From contig JAAEZW010000132.1 in the NCBI GenBank assembly GCA_018222665.1, positions 1 to 5,817 on the forward strand: a DNA stretch of 5,817 nt, read 5' to 3'. The position numbers were made by a program, and so were the translations under genes. Positions 1 through 5,688 of the stretch are shown here, piece by piece. Source of the DNA: Paracoccaceae bacterium. Its GTDB lineage: Bacteria; Pseudomonadota; Alphaproteobacteria; Rhodobacterales; Rhodobacteraceae. The notes beneath the pieces are model-generated. The model was not told the DNA's origin. It searched no databases and saw only the letters and a list, made by a program, of their open reading frames with translations. Numbering within the stretch: the stretch's first letter is position 1; each line of letters begins with the position of its first letter.

Positions 1-109
1 TTGACACCAGCTTCCGATGTCCACAACGACACTCGAGGGACATGTGATTATTGCTAATGTTGTGGAGTTAGGTAATGTTGACTTCAATTAGATAATATCA
101 GGACAAGAA

Positions 110-409
110 ATGAGGATTAAGATTTTTGTGCGAACTTTTACTTCTGGAGAAGATGCTGAAATGTTCAACAGTGTTCTCCATACGAAATGGCCAATGCTGC
201 TCCAAGGAAAAAAGGGCGCACGATTCCGGTTGGTAGTTGATGAAGATAAACCACATGTATCAACGGTAGTCTGGGAGTTTGAGAATGCGAAAATTCAAAA
301 AGATATTGAAGCAATAATAGCTCAAGAAATTGTACGATTTACTAAAGCATTACCCAACAAAGAAATGCATTTTCAGGGAGAGGTAGAGTTAGATTTTAAT
401 GAAGCATAA
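110..409 (+). CDS. Small protein of unknown function, possibly ABM-like (dimeric alpha/beta barrel)
   Basis: This 99-residue soluble protein has no signal peptide or membrane segment. The start is supported by AGGA at 100-103, six bases before the ATG. A strand-rich start (MRIKIFVRTFTS) is followed by an amphipathic helix (about residues 13-33), two strands around RFRLVVDEDKP and VSTVVWEFEN, a second long helix (about 58-80) and a final strand (HFQGEVEL). That order resembles the ferredoxin-like fold of antibiotic biosynthesis monooxygenase (ABM) and related small dimeric proteins, but I see no diagnostic catalytic residue, so the family is inference. It stands alone and converges on the minus-strand gene that ends at 437, with 27 bases between. 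The coding call is fairly safe; the function is unknown. Confidence 0.65.
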   Translation: MRIKIFVRTFTSGEDAEMFNSVLHTKWPMLLQGKKGARFRLVVDEDKPHVSTVVWEFENAKIQKDIEAIIAQEIVRFTKALPNKEMHFQGEVELDFNEA

Positions 410-436
410 AATTAATGGCAAAGTATATGACAACCA

Positions 437-721
437 TTAGTGTCCGTGAATTTGAGTGCACTGACCCTTTTTAAAGTGGTGTATCGCGAGCGCGTAAACA
501 CCTTGTGCTTGATCAGTATCTCCCTCTTGTTCCCAAGCAAAATATGCTAATAAGAAATCCCTACAGCGGACGCAATCACGTGATTCATCCCGTATTTTCT
601 GCTGTTCTTTTAGATATTTGGGAACAAAATAAGCAGCGCCGCTCAAGGATCCAACTATTGCAATAGAAAGAAAAGTTATTGTTATTGTTTTTAGCTTCGG
701 CATTGTCATTCGGATTTTCAT
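437..721 (-). CDS. Small single-pass membrane protein with CxxC motif, unknown function
   Basis: I do not recognise this roughly 94-residue protein. After a short basic N-terminus it has one hydrophobic helix (TITITFLSIAIVGSLSGAAY, about residues 12-31), then a charged tail of about 60 residues that contains CVRC and one more cysteine near the end (KKGQC). This suggests an N-terminally anchored protein with its tail in the periplasm, where the cysteines could form a disulfide or bind metal. The start is uncertain: ATG codons at 721, 709 and 703 and a TTG at 727 are in frame, and none has a clear ribosome binding site. A second minus-strand frame (GTG at 866 to 585) overlaps its first half and starts with a hydrophobic stretch, so a frameshifted longer gene is possible. 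The C-terminus is convergent with the gene at 110-409. Confidence 0.42.
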   Translation of the reverse strand: MKIRMTMPKLKTITITFLSIAIVGSLSGAAYFVPKYLKEQQKIRDESRDCVRCRDFLLAYFAWEQEGDTDQAQGVYALAIHHFKKGQCTQIHGH

Positions 722-997
722 GTTCAATCACGAACAAGGCATAGGCGCCGTTCATACGCGTCACATCCACCTTACGGAGAACTTGGCTGACCAAGGGCCA
801 TTGGACGATCAACATGTGAACCAGAGTGAATACAAAGCTCGTTTTAATAAGCGCGTGTTGTTTCACTTTACAATGGAAGTCAATTCAATAAAAATTCGAT
901 GGTCGGATATAAGATAACACCAATATTTGGACCTTGAAAATAGCAAGCACTTAACTATTTCGTACAGTTCGTTTGGTTCTTTAATGCGCCGGAAAGG

Positions 998-1786
998 CTA
1001 AATAATTTTGCCTTTGGCCTTTATCACATCAACAATCAGCATGCAGGTGTAGATAGTTGAAATGATCATAAAGGTTTGCCAAGTGTAGCTGTATAAAAGC
1101 GCCCCAAACATTACGATTGATAACAGCGAAAGTGTTACGGATCGTCTGGGGATGCGAATTGTTTTTGGCGAAAACGTCTTTAGGCGCGAAATCATCAATG
1201 TCCCAGTAATGCAGAGCCATGCCGCCACCAAATACGGTGATACACTGATGCTATTATCGCTGGAAAAGCCAAAAAAGACGGGGAGCAATATCAACAATGC
1301 CCCACCAGGTGCAGGAACGCCGACAAAATGTGTTTTTGGTTTTTTAGTGTTTGGACAGGAGTCAAGATTTTGCCCTTCATCGTCTTTTGGGTTCACACTG
1401 CTTTGTTGAAAAGTATTAAATCGTGCTAATCGCAGACAACAGGCCGCCACAAAAACCAGCGTTGCGCCCCAGCCAAATGACCCCAATTCATTTGTAAACA
1501 TGCAATACAGCAGGATCGAAGGTGCCACACCAAAGCACAGGAAATCCGTCAAACTGTCCAATTCTGCACCAAATTTTGAAACGGCATTTAATTGGCGTGC
1601 AGCCAATCCATCCAATCCATCCGCGACCGCCGCCAAAAGAATAAGTGAGGCTGCAAGTTCATGAAAGCCTTCAAGTGACATGCGAATGGATGTCAGTCCA
1701 AAGCACATCCCAATGATGGTAATCGCGCTTGGCACGACCTTATAAATAGAAACTTTGCTTTCGTTTTGGCGGGTGCTGTTTTCCAT
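998..1786 (-). CDS. pssA: CDP-diacylglycerol--serine O-phosphatidyltransferase
   Basis: This integral membrane enzyme joins CDP-diacylglycerol and L-serine to give phosphatidylserine and CMP, the step before phosphatidylethanolamine. The 262-residue protein carries the full CDP-alcohol phosphotransferase signature: D56-xx-D59-G60-xx-A63-R64, then G73, D77 and D81 at the exact family spacing, so all four metal-binding aspartates are present. The conserved RLARFN (119-124) and FVGVPAPGGA (154-163) blocks of bacterial PssA follow, then C-terminal membrane helices. Between these blocks, residues 125-151 form a hydrophilic loop that looks longer than in typical alphaproteobacterial PssA. The ATG at 1786 has GAGGA four bases upstream. 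The gene starts 26 bases after psd ends and surely shares its transcript. I saw no strong terminator after it. Confidence 0.95.
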   Translation of the reverse strand: MENSTRQNESKVSIYKVVPSAITIIGMCFGLTSIRMSLEGFHELAASLILLAAVADGLDGLAARQLNAVSKFGAELDSLTDFLCFGVAPSILLYCMFTNELGSFGWGATLVFVAACCLRLARFNTFQQSSVNPKDDEGQNLDSCPNTKKPKTHFVGVPAPGGALLILLPVFFGFSSDNSISVSPYLVAAWLCITGTLMISRLKTFSPKTIRIPRRSVTLSLLSIVMFGALLYSYTWQTFMIISTIYTCMLIVDVIKAKGKII

Positions 1787-1812
1787 GTGGTCCTCAGATG
1801 AAAGACAAAATC

Positions 1813-2478
1813 CTAGTTAAATCGGGCGATAATCGTTTCACCGGCAATCATGGTTTGTCCAATTTGCACCGTGGATTTCGCGCCGCCAGGCAGATAAATG
1901 TCCAATCGCGACCCAAAGCGGATTAAACCAAAACGTTCCCCGCGTTGCATGTCTGATCCTACTTCCGACCAACACATTATACGACGGGCAACAAGCCCTG
2001 CAATCTGCACAACACCGTATTGACGCCCGTCGCTTAATTCAACGGTAATTCCGTTGCGTTCGTTTTGTTCGGAGGCTTTGTCCAAGGATGCATTCAGGAA
2101 TTTGCCGTGATGATAGGCCACTGTGGTTATGCGCCCTGCTGCCGGAATGCGGTTCACGTGACAGTTAAACACAGACATAAATACGGATACCCGCGTCATC
2201 GGCTCACTGCCCAATCCCAATTCGCTGGGGGGAACCGCGGGTTCCAGTAATGAAACTATGCCATCGGCGGGTGAAACCATAATGCCGTCTTCATTCGGGA
2301 CCACACGTTCTGGATCACGGAAGAAATAGTAAACCCAAACCGTCAGGCCCACGCCAATCCAGCCCAAAGGTTCCCACAACAAAAACAGGACAAGTGTGAT
2401 CGCCGCAAAAATTGCAACAAATTTGCGCCCCTCGGGATGCATGGGTTTCACAAAGGTGGAAAGCATTGACACAGACAT
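1813..2478 (-). CDS. psd: Phosphatidylserine decarboxylase proenzyme
   Basis: This enzyme decarboxylates phosphatidylserine to phosphatidylethanolamine at the inner membrane. It is the short (PSD-A type) form, 221 residues from the start chosen here. An N-terminal hydrophobic anchor (about 20-50) leads to FFRDPER, then SPADG with D72, [13 protein letters not shown] with H107, and RFGSRLD with the G189-S190 pair. In this family the chain cuts itself at Gly-Ser and the serine becomes the pyruvoyl cofactor; D72 and H107 are the likely helpers. I prefer the ATG at 2478 because GGAG lies seven bases upstream (2486-2489). An in-frame ATG at 2493 would add five residues but has no ribosome binding site. 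It is first gene of the pair with pssA, so product and substrate enzymes are co-made. Confidence 0.95.
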   Translation of the reverse strand: MSVSMLSTFVKPMHPEGRKFVAIFAAITLVLFLLWEPLGWIGVGLTVWVYYFFRDPERVVPNEDGIMVSPADGIVSLLEPAVPPSELGLGSEPMTRVSVFMSVFNCHVNRIPAAGRITTVAYHHGKFLNASLDKASEQNERNGITVELSDGRQYGVVQIAGLVARRIMCWSEVGSDMQRGERFGLIRFGSRLDIYLPGGAKSTVQIGQTMIAGETIIARFN

Positions 2479-2485
2479 TGTGTTA

Positions 2486-2489
2486 CTCC
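2486..2489 (-). promoter_or_regulatory. Ribosome binding site that sets the psd start
   Basis: On the minus strand GGAG lies seven bases before the ATG at 2478. It argues for that start rather than the in-frame ATG at 2493, which overlaps a T/A-rich stretch without any purine motif. Confidence 0.7.
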
Positions 2490-2493
2490 GCAT

Positions 2494-2522
2494 AAAATAT
2501 CAGCATTCAAGACCGCAGTTAA
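2494..2522 (-). promoter_or_regulatory. Possible psd-pssA promoter
   Basis: On the minus strand TTAACT and TATTTT are separated by 17 bases, close to sigma-70 spacing, just upstream of psd. The -35 match is weak, and transcription would begin very near the ribosome binding site, so the leader would be only about a dozen bases. The 94-base gap between the upstream membrane gene and psd is where a promoter would be expected, but this element is only a candidate. Confidence 0.25.
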
Positions 2523-2572
2523 CGATACTTCCCGTGAAACACAATCATTTCAGCGTAGAATTGGCGGTATTT

Positions 2573-3016
2573 TTAGCCGAAATTCGAGCTAAAAAACTTG
2601 ATTGAACGATAAATGTAAAGCGCAATCACCATAAAGAAAAATGCCCCTGCAATGTCGCCAATCAAATATCCAAAAACACCCGTGAGAAAGTCGCCGTCAA
2701 AGTTCACTAACGCGAGTGCCGCACCATTACTGATCGACATGATCCCCAACATGAAAAGCAAATTGACCCATGTATTGTTCAATAGTTGCTCTGTCGTCAT
2801 TTTGTTTATGGCGTTGTGCATTTTGTATCCCAGATAACAGACCAAAATGCTCGCGATCGGTGCCACAGGATGCAGATCAAGATCGCTTCCGTATACGGTA
2901 ATGAACCAAGTAAAATAAGAGGCAGGCAGCAAATGGAAAATTGCCCGAGACCCAAAATAATGAAATGCAATCACGCGGACGCCGTGGGGAGGAAACAAAA
3001 GTCCAACAACAGCCAA
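2573..3016 (-). CDS. MASE1-like integral membrane protein, probably missing its N-terminus
   Basis: The open frame encodes 147 residues with about four membrane segments (roughly 12-40, 51-70, 82-104 and 111-136). LLFPPHGVRVIAFHYFG near the start and YLIGDIAGAFF (117-127) recall the W/F-PP-x-G and GDxxG signatures of MASE1-type sensor membrane domains; here no signalling domain follows, and the chain ends shortly after the last helix. The only usable start in the frame is TTG at 3016, which has no ribosome binding site and lies two codons after a TAA (3020-3022). Upstream of that TAA the same frame stays open and hydrophobic for 20 codons (VVLYTFTLGFIYPIPKTLAA) but has no ATG, GTG or TTG. Family members I recall have a helix before FPPHG, so this may be an eroded gene. 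It lies 94 bases before psd on the same strand. Confidence 0.6.
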   Translation of the reverse strand: MAVVGLLFPPHGVRVIAFHYFGSRAIFHLLPASYFTWFITVYGSDLDLHPVAPIASILVCYLGYKMHNAINKMTTEQLLNNTWVNLLFMLGIMSISNGAALALVNFDGDFLTGVFGYLIGDIAGAFFFMVIALYIYRSIKFFSSNFG

Positions 3017-3092
3017 GCTTTACGCAGCTAGGGTTTTTGGGATCGGATATATGAAACCAAGCGTAAAGGTGTACAGGACGACTTATGTAAAA

Positions 3093-3116
3093 TTGACAAG
3101 AAAAAATTCTGTCCAA
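3093..3116 (-). terminator. Imperfect inverted repeat, possible terminator of the regulator
   Basis: TTGACAAGAA and TTCTGTCCAA flank a four-A loop, giving an AT-rich hairpin with a bulge. Read on the minus strand it is followed by CAATTTTAC, a short T run, and it sits 30 bases after the end of the regulator frame. The stem is weak, so termination is uncertain. Confidence 0.25.
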
Positions 3117-3146
3117 AAAGAGTGTTTGGCGATCAAGTGCGCCTCA

Positions 3147-3570
3147 TCATACGTCTGATGCAAGCGTGTATGCACCATGTGTTTCGCTGGATTTTGAGAT
3201 CTTATTTCGTTCTTCAAGCTTTTTCAGTGTGCGGAATATGGTTGCACGACCCATGGATGAAATAAACTGATGCTGCAAAACCGCTTGCGTTTTGGCATTT
3301 TCGGATTGGTTACATAGGTCGGATATCGCCAAGTACACTTTGTTTTCAACATCGCTTACGTCGGATGGACCTAGGTCTTATTCCATCTTTTTTAGAAGAA
3401 GTTTAAAGCTTATCAGGGCTTTATGCGCTATTTTTGCATACGATTTTACCGCTTGATTAGCGTTACTATAAAAGTAGTCAAATTGAAATAAAAAAGATCC
3501 TGCGCGGACGTCGGGTCGTTTTTAAGTACAAAATCGCATTTGTAGGAGGTAACCCACTAAAACCACTCAT
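3147..3570 (-). pseudogene. Winged-helix transcriptional regulator, apparently broken
   Basis: The C-terminal part, open from the TAA at 3378-3380 down to the TGA at 3147, holds a MarR-like winged helix: a helix ENKVYLAISDL, then SSMGRATIFRTLKKLEERNK as the recognition helix region, then a short wing and tail. The longest chain with a standard start is 63 residues from GTG at 3338, with no ribosome binding site, and would lack the dimerisation part. The same frame upstream of the TAA continues sensibly from 3521 (NANQAVKSYAKIAHKALISF, then KLLLKKME just before the stop). One base of slippage in the A5 run at 3519-3523 joins it to an ATG frame at 3570 (MSGFSGLPPTNAILYLK). Put together this gives a chain of about 140 residues, so I infer one extra base plus one nonsense codon in a formerly intact regulator. 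A sequencing error in the A run is the alternative for the first lesion. Confidence 0.55.
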
Positions 3571-3582
3571 GACGTACACATT

Positions 3583-3597
3583 GTATCAAAATGATAC
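3583..3597. promoter_or_regulatory. Perfect palindrome, candidate operator
   Basis: GTATCA-AAA-TGATAC is a perfect six-base inverted repeat with a three-base centre. It lies between the broken regulator (-) and the small membrane gene (+), where an operator for a divergent regulator would be expected. A poor sigma-70-like pair (ATGACG at 3569-3574, 18 bases, GATACT at 3593-3598) overlaps it on the plus strand. A further GTATCA half-site lies at 3685-3690, just before the small membrane gene. The link to the regulator is inference. Confidence 0.4.
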
Positions 3598-3710
3598 TTA
3601 GTCAATATGTAAAGTGAGCTTCCGAAAAAATCTCACTCCAATGGTCGTTTAAATATTTTCGCGATCCGCTTTGCGGTTTGATGCGTATCAGTAGGTGGAG
3701 GACCAATGGT
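3598..3710 (+). other. Leader region before the small membrane gene
   Basis: With the palindrome to its left, this is the AT-rich upstream region of the gene at 3711. It contains an inverted repeat AGTGAG (3613-3618) / CTCACT (3632-3637) with a 13-base loop and a short hairpin CCGC-TTT-GCGG (3666-3676). I see no clear -35/-10 pair and no open frame worth calling. The stretch ends with GGAGGA (3697-3702), the ribosome binding site of the next gene. Confidence 0.4.
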
Positions 3711-3923
3711 ATGTCATATGATCCACTAAAGAAATCGGAGTATCAGTTCCGACTTATTGCAGCGGTCGTCATATTTGCGATGTTGATATATGTGACCACC
3801 ACACATGGCCTACGCGGTCCCGCACTGTTTGAGGTTGGTTTGTTCGGCGGCGCGTTTGCGACGTTGACCTTTTGCCATTCCATCTGGGCGTTGTGGAAAA
3901 TTCGAACGCAGGGACGCGATTAA
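3711..3923 (+). CDS. Small two-helix membrane protein, unknown function
   Basis: I do not recognise this 70-residue protein. The ATG at 3711 is preceded by a strong GGAGGA eight bases upstream, which is why it is preferred over an in-frame TTG at 3678. A charged N-terminus (MSYDPLKKSEYQFR) is followed by a helix (LIAAVVIFAMLIYVTTT, about 15-31), a short loop with HGLRGP, and a second helix (about 37-62, GLFGGAFATLTFCHSIWALW), ending in a basic tail KIRTQGRD. By the positive-inside rule both ends would be cytoplasmic. It lies 92 bases before udh on the same strand, so they could share a transcript, although a hairpin lies in the gap. Small conserved inner-membrane proteins of this shape are common in Rhodobacterales, and nothing in the sequence points to a job. 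Confidence 0.7.
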   Translation: MSYDPLKKSEYQFRLIAAVVIFAMLIYVTTTHGLRGPALFEVGLFGGAFATLTFCHSIWALWKIRTQGRD

Positions 3924-3924
3924 A

Positions 3925-3950
3925 TCACCAGTTCGCCCTTGCGGTGGTGA
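3925..3950 (+). other. Hairpin after the small membrane gene
   Basis: TCACCA (3925-3930) pairs with TGGTGA (3945-3950), with an inner CGC/GCG stem around a CCTT loop. It begins one base after the TAA stop. No T run follows on the plus strand (the next bases are A-rich), so it is not a standard Rho-independent terminator; it could partly separate this gene from udh or protect the 3' end of the mRNA. Confidence 0.4.
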
Positions 3951-4015
3951 AAAATTACATCCTTAATGCGGGTACGTAGTGGGTGCGATGCCCCCAATGT
4001 CAGGAGCGTTCAATC

Positions 4016-4816
4016 ATGATGAAACGATTGTTGATTACAGGTGCGGCGGGTGGCTTGGGGGCAATGTGTCGCGAGCGTTTGACCCATTTGGCGGAAACAA
4101 TTGTCGTTTCTGATCGGGATGGATTGGATGAGGCCGCAGCAAACGAGGAAATCATTTATTGTGATTTGGGCGACAAAGCGGCTGTCGAAGCCATGGTTGA
4201 AGGATGCGATGGGATTGTGCATCTGGGCGGTCAACCCATTGAACATACTTGGGAAGTCATCAAAAACGCCAATATTGACGGTATTTTCAATCTTTATGAG
4301 GCTGCGCGTAAATCCTCTGTCACGCCGCGCATTTTATTCGCCAGTTCCAATCACGCCATCGGATTTTATGAACAAACAGTGCGCCTAGATGCAAAATCCC
4401 CAACGAAACCAGATGGGTTATATGGCGTATCCAAAGTGTTTGGAGAAGCGTTGGCGTCCATGTATTATTACAAATTTGGCATCGAAACCGCCTGCGTGCG
4501 CATCGGGGCTTGTTTTCCGGAACCGAAAAATCACCGTATGTTGTCCATGTGGATGAGTTATGATGATTTCGTCCGCTTAATCGAACGCGTATTCATAGTG
4601 CCGCGTTTGGGATGCCCGATTGTTTATGGTACTTCGGCAAATTCGGGGGTGTGGTGGGACAACCACGAAGTCGCCTATTTGGGATGGCAGCCACAGGATA
4701 ATGCCGAAGTTTTTCGTGCCAAATTGGACGCAGAACTGCCCGCACCAACCGCGCATGAGCCGAATTCAAAATACCAGGGTGGAATGTTTACCGCAGACGA
4801 TATTCACGAAGATTGA
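4016..4816 (+). CDS. udh: Uronate dehydrogenase (NAD-dependent)
   Basis: This cytoplasmic extended short-chain dehydrogenase oxidises D-galacturonate or D-glucuronate at C1 with NAD+, giving the aldarolactone that enters the oxidative uronate pathway. The 266-residue length fits the family. The Rossmann start is TGAAGGLG (G9-xx-G12-xx-G15), D33 follows the second strand and favours NAD, and D50-L51 lies in the cofactor pocket. VHLGG (68-72), FASSNH (108-113) and YGVSK (Y136, K140) give the catalytic Ser-Tyr-Lys set. RIGACFPEP (about 157-165), RMLSMWMSYDDFV, SANSGVWWDN and YLGWQPQDNAE match the Agrobacterium-type enzyme block for block as I recall it. The ATG at 4016 has AGGAG nine bases upstream; an ATG directly follows it, and an in-frame GTG at 3983 is less likely. 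No uronate transporter or other pathway gene is visible, and the gene converges on the DUF882 gene nine bases away. Confidence 0.93.
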   Translation: MMKRLLITGAAGGLGAMCRERLTHLAETIVVSDRDGLDEAAANEEIIYCDLGDKAAVEAMVEGCDGIVHLGGQPIEHTWEVIKNANIDGIFNLYEAARKSSVTPRILFASSNHAIGFYEQTVRLDAKSPTKPDGLYGVSKVFGEALASMYYYKFGIETACVRIGACFPEPKNHRMLSMWMSYDDFVRLIERVFIVPRLGCPIVYGTSANSGVWWDNHEVAYLGWQPQDNAEVFRAKLDAELPAPTAHEPNSKYQGGMFTADDIHED

Positions 4817-4825
4817 TCGGGGCAT

Positions 4826-5395
4826 TTAACGGCTCCAAACACGCACAGGGCCGCAATCCATATGGACAAAATTTGAACGGCTGTACCGTCCAACGCCACC
4901 TGCATTACACTTTGCCGCGGCCTTTGAAATTTGGCGCACTGACCGTGATCCCAACCGCAAATCAACAGCTTGGCCTTTGACGTGAAGCGAATTTTTCGCA
5001 ACGGACCGTGATTGTCGGCGCAACATGGCGTTTGTTTTCGCGCTGCGATACCCGCTTAGCATGGTAAAGGGTTCGTCAGTATTCAGGATCGCATGACTTG
5101 CCGCCATGATGTCGATTGTACGACGATCAATGGTTTTTGTTTCGTTGCGGCGCCAATCGCGCATGAAATAGCTGATTTCTTGGATCGCTTCGGGAATATA
5201 GTCTCCATCAATCCAATAAATCGTGTTGATGCGCTCACCCGTGCGGCGTGACATCATTGACAATTTGCGAATATCACCTGCGCCACGCAAAAATCCCGCC
5301 GCGTTTGAAAACGTGGGGGCCGCCACTACAGTTGCCGCTGCGAATGCGCTCAGCATAGCGCGGCGTGTGATCAAAGTCGTCTTATCCGTGACCAT
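4826..5395 (-). CDS. DUF882 (MepK/YcbK-like) murein peptidase, Tat-exported
   Basis: This 189-residue exported enzyme belongs to the DUF882 branch of the M15-type zinc peptidases, whose E. coli member MepK (YcbK) cuts 3-3 and other peptidoglycan cross-links. A twin-arginine signal (TRRAMLS at 10-16, then a mild hydrophobic stretch) ends near SNA-A (32/33), implying folded export. RKLSMMSRRTGERINTIYWI and the DGDYIPEAIQEISYFMRDWR helix are the DUF882 start. SGYRSAKTN (114-122) and the metal site SLHVKGQAVDL (H138, D145) with FVHMDCG (H178, D180) are intact, so it should bind zinc and be active. The ATG at 5395 is chosen because the twin-arginine region follows; AGGA lies 11 bases upstream. It is divergent from the secreted protein at 5689 and convergent with udh, without an obvious terminator. 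Confidence 0.9.
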   Translation of the reverse strand: MVTDKTTLITRRAMLSAFAAATVVAAPTFSNAAGFLRGAGDIRKLSMMSRRTGERINTIYWIDGDYIPEAIQEISYFMRDWRRNETKTIDRRTIDIMAASHAILNTDEPFTMLSGYRSAKTNAMLRRQSRSVAKNSLHVKGQAVDLRLGSRSVRQISKAAAKCNAGGVGRYSRSNFVHMDCGPVRVWSR

Positions 5396-5453
5396 TCAGT
5401 CTCGTGTCCTGTGCGCCCAGCAGCTTGAGCATATATTTCGATATAACCCCATT

Positions 5454-5469
5454 TGCACAACGTATGCCA
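5454..5469 (-). promoter_or_regulatory. Sigma-54-like promoter candidate for the DUF882 gene
   Basis: Read on the minus strand, TGGCATACGTTGTGCA matches the -24/-12 consensus TGGCACG-N4-TTGCA: the GG and GC elements are exactly ten bases apart, and TGGCA and TGCA are present. Transcription would start near 5443, giving a leader of about 48 bases to the ATG at 5395. A single 16-base match can occur by chance. Confidence 0.25.
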
Positions 5470-5558
5470 TAAAACGATTCGCAAACCAAGAAGGAATTTA
5501 GGATAGATACAATGTTGGGGGAATTGAGCGGGATTTTGCCCGTAATAGACGCTGGATT

Positions 5559-5576
5559 ATCACGCAATTGTGTGAT
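5559..5576. promoter_or_regulatory. 18-base near-palindrome, candidate operator
   Basis: ATCAC-G-CAATTG-T-GTGAT is symmetrical except for one mismatched pair. It is centred in the divergent region, about 170 bases from one start and 120 from the other, and no T run follows on either strand, so it looks more like a regulator site than a terminator. I cannot name the regulator. Confidence 0.35.
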
Positions 5577-5661
5577 CATTTCGCTCAAATTTTGGTGATG
5601 TATTCCCGAGGATGTTGTAATGGTGCTTTTGTTTTTGGGGTTCTTCACGCATAACGTGGGC

Positions 5662-5667
5662 TAGAAT
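5662..5667 (+). promoter_or_regulatory. Possible -10 element for the secreted protein gene
   Basis: TAGAAT matches the sigma-70 -10 consensus at five of six positions, 21 bases before the ATG at 5689. I found no good -35 at the right distance, and the resulting leader would be short. Confidence 0.2.
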
Positions 5668-5688
5668 TTTGGGCGGGATTAGATTGGT

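Larger units (their letters stand above)
5396..5688. other. Divergent promoter region between the DUF882 gene and the secreted protein
   Basis: These 293 bases hold no gene I can support; open frames here lack ribosome binding sites and family features. The region must carry promoters in both directions. It contains a sigma-54-like element (5454-5469, minus), an 18-base near-palindrome (5559-5576) and a -10-like TAGAAT (5662-5667, plus). Confidence 0.6.

Noticed and set aside
17..91. 24-codon frame upstream of the first gene
   Set aside because: No ribosome binding site, very short, and cut close to the window edge; kept only as a possible remnant.
415..474. 19-codon plus-strand frame after the first gene
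   Set aside because: No ribosome binding site and it overlaps the end of the minus-strand gene.
720..917. 65-codon plus-strand frame
   Set aside because: No ribosome binding site, polar low-quality composition, and antisense to a more plausible minus-strand frame.
938..960. AAATAG / CTATTT inverted repeat after pssA as a terminator
   Set aside because: The six-base stem is all A/T-rich with an 11-base loop and no T run; too weak to call.
3093..3098. Perfect TTGACA as a plus-strand -35
   Set aside because: No -10 element at 16-18 bases and no plus-strand gene downstream nearby; it is part of the inverted repeat at 3093-3116.
3020..3380. TAA codons interrupting two neighbouring genes, suggesting stop-codon recoding
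   Set aside because: TAA is a normal stop here for the gene at 3711, the DUF882 gene and the membrane gene at 2573. Both interrupted frames also lack proper starts, which points to gene decay.
3544..3601. Perfect AGGAGGT followed by a ten-codon frame (MTYTLYQNDT)
   Set aside because: The spacing to the ATG is 18 bases, too long, and the AGGAGGT is explained as Leu-Pro-Pro codons of the regulator remnant on the other strand.
5382..5648. 88-codon minus-strand frame upstream of the DUF882 gene
   Set aside because: Overlaps the DUF882 start, has no ribosome binding site or recognisable features, and covers the expected promoter region.
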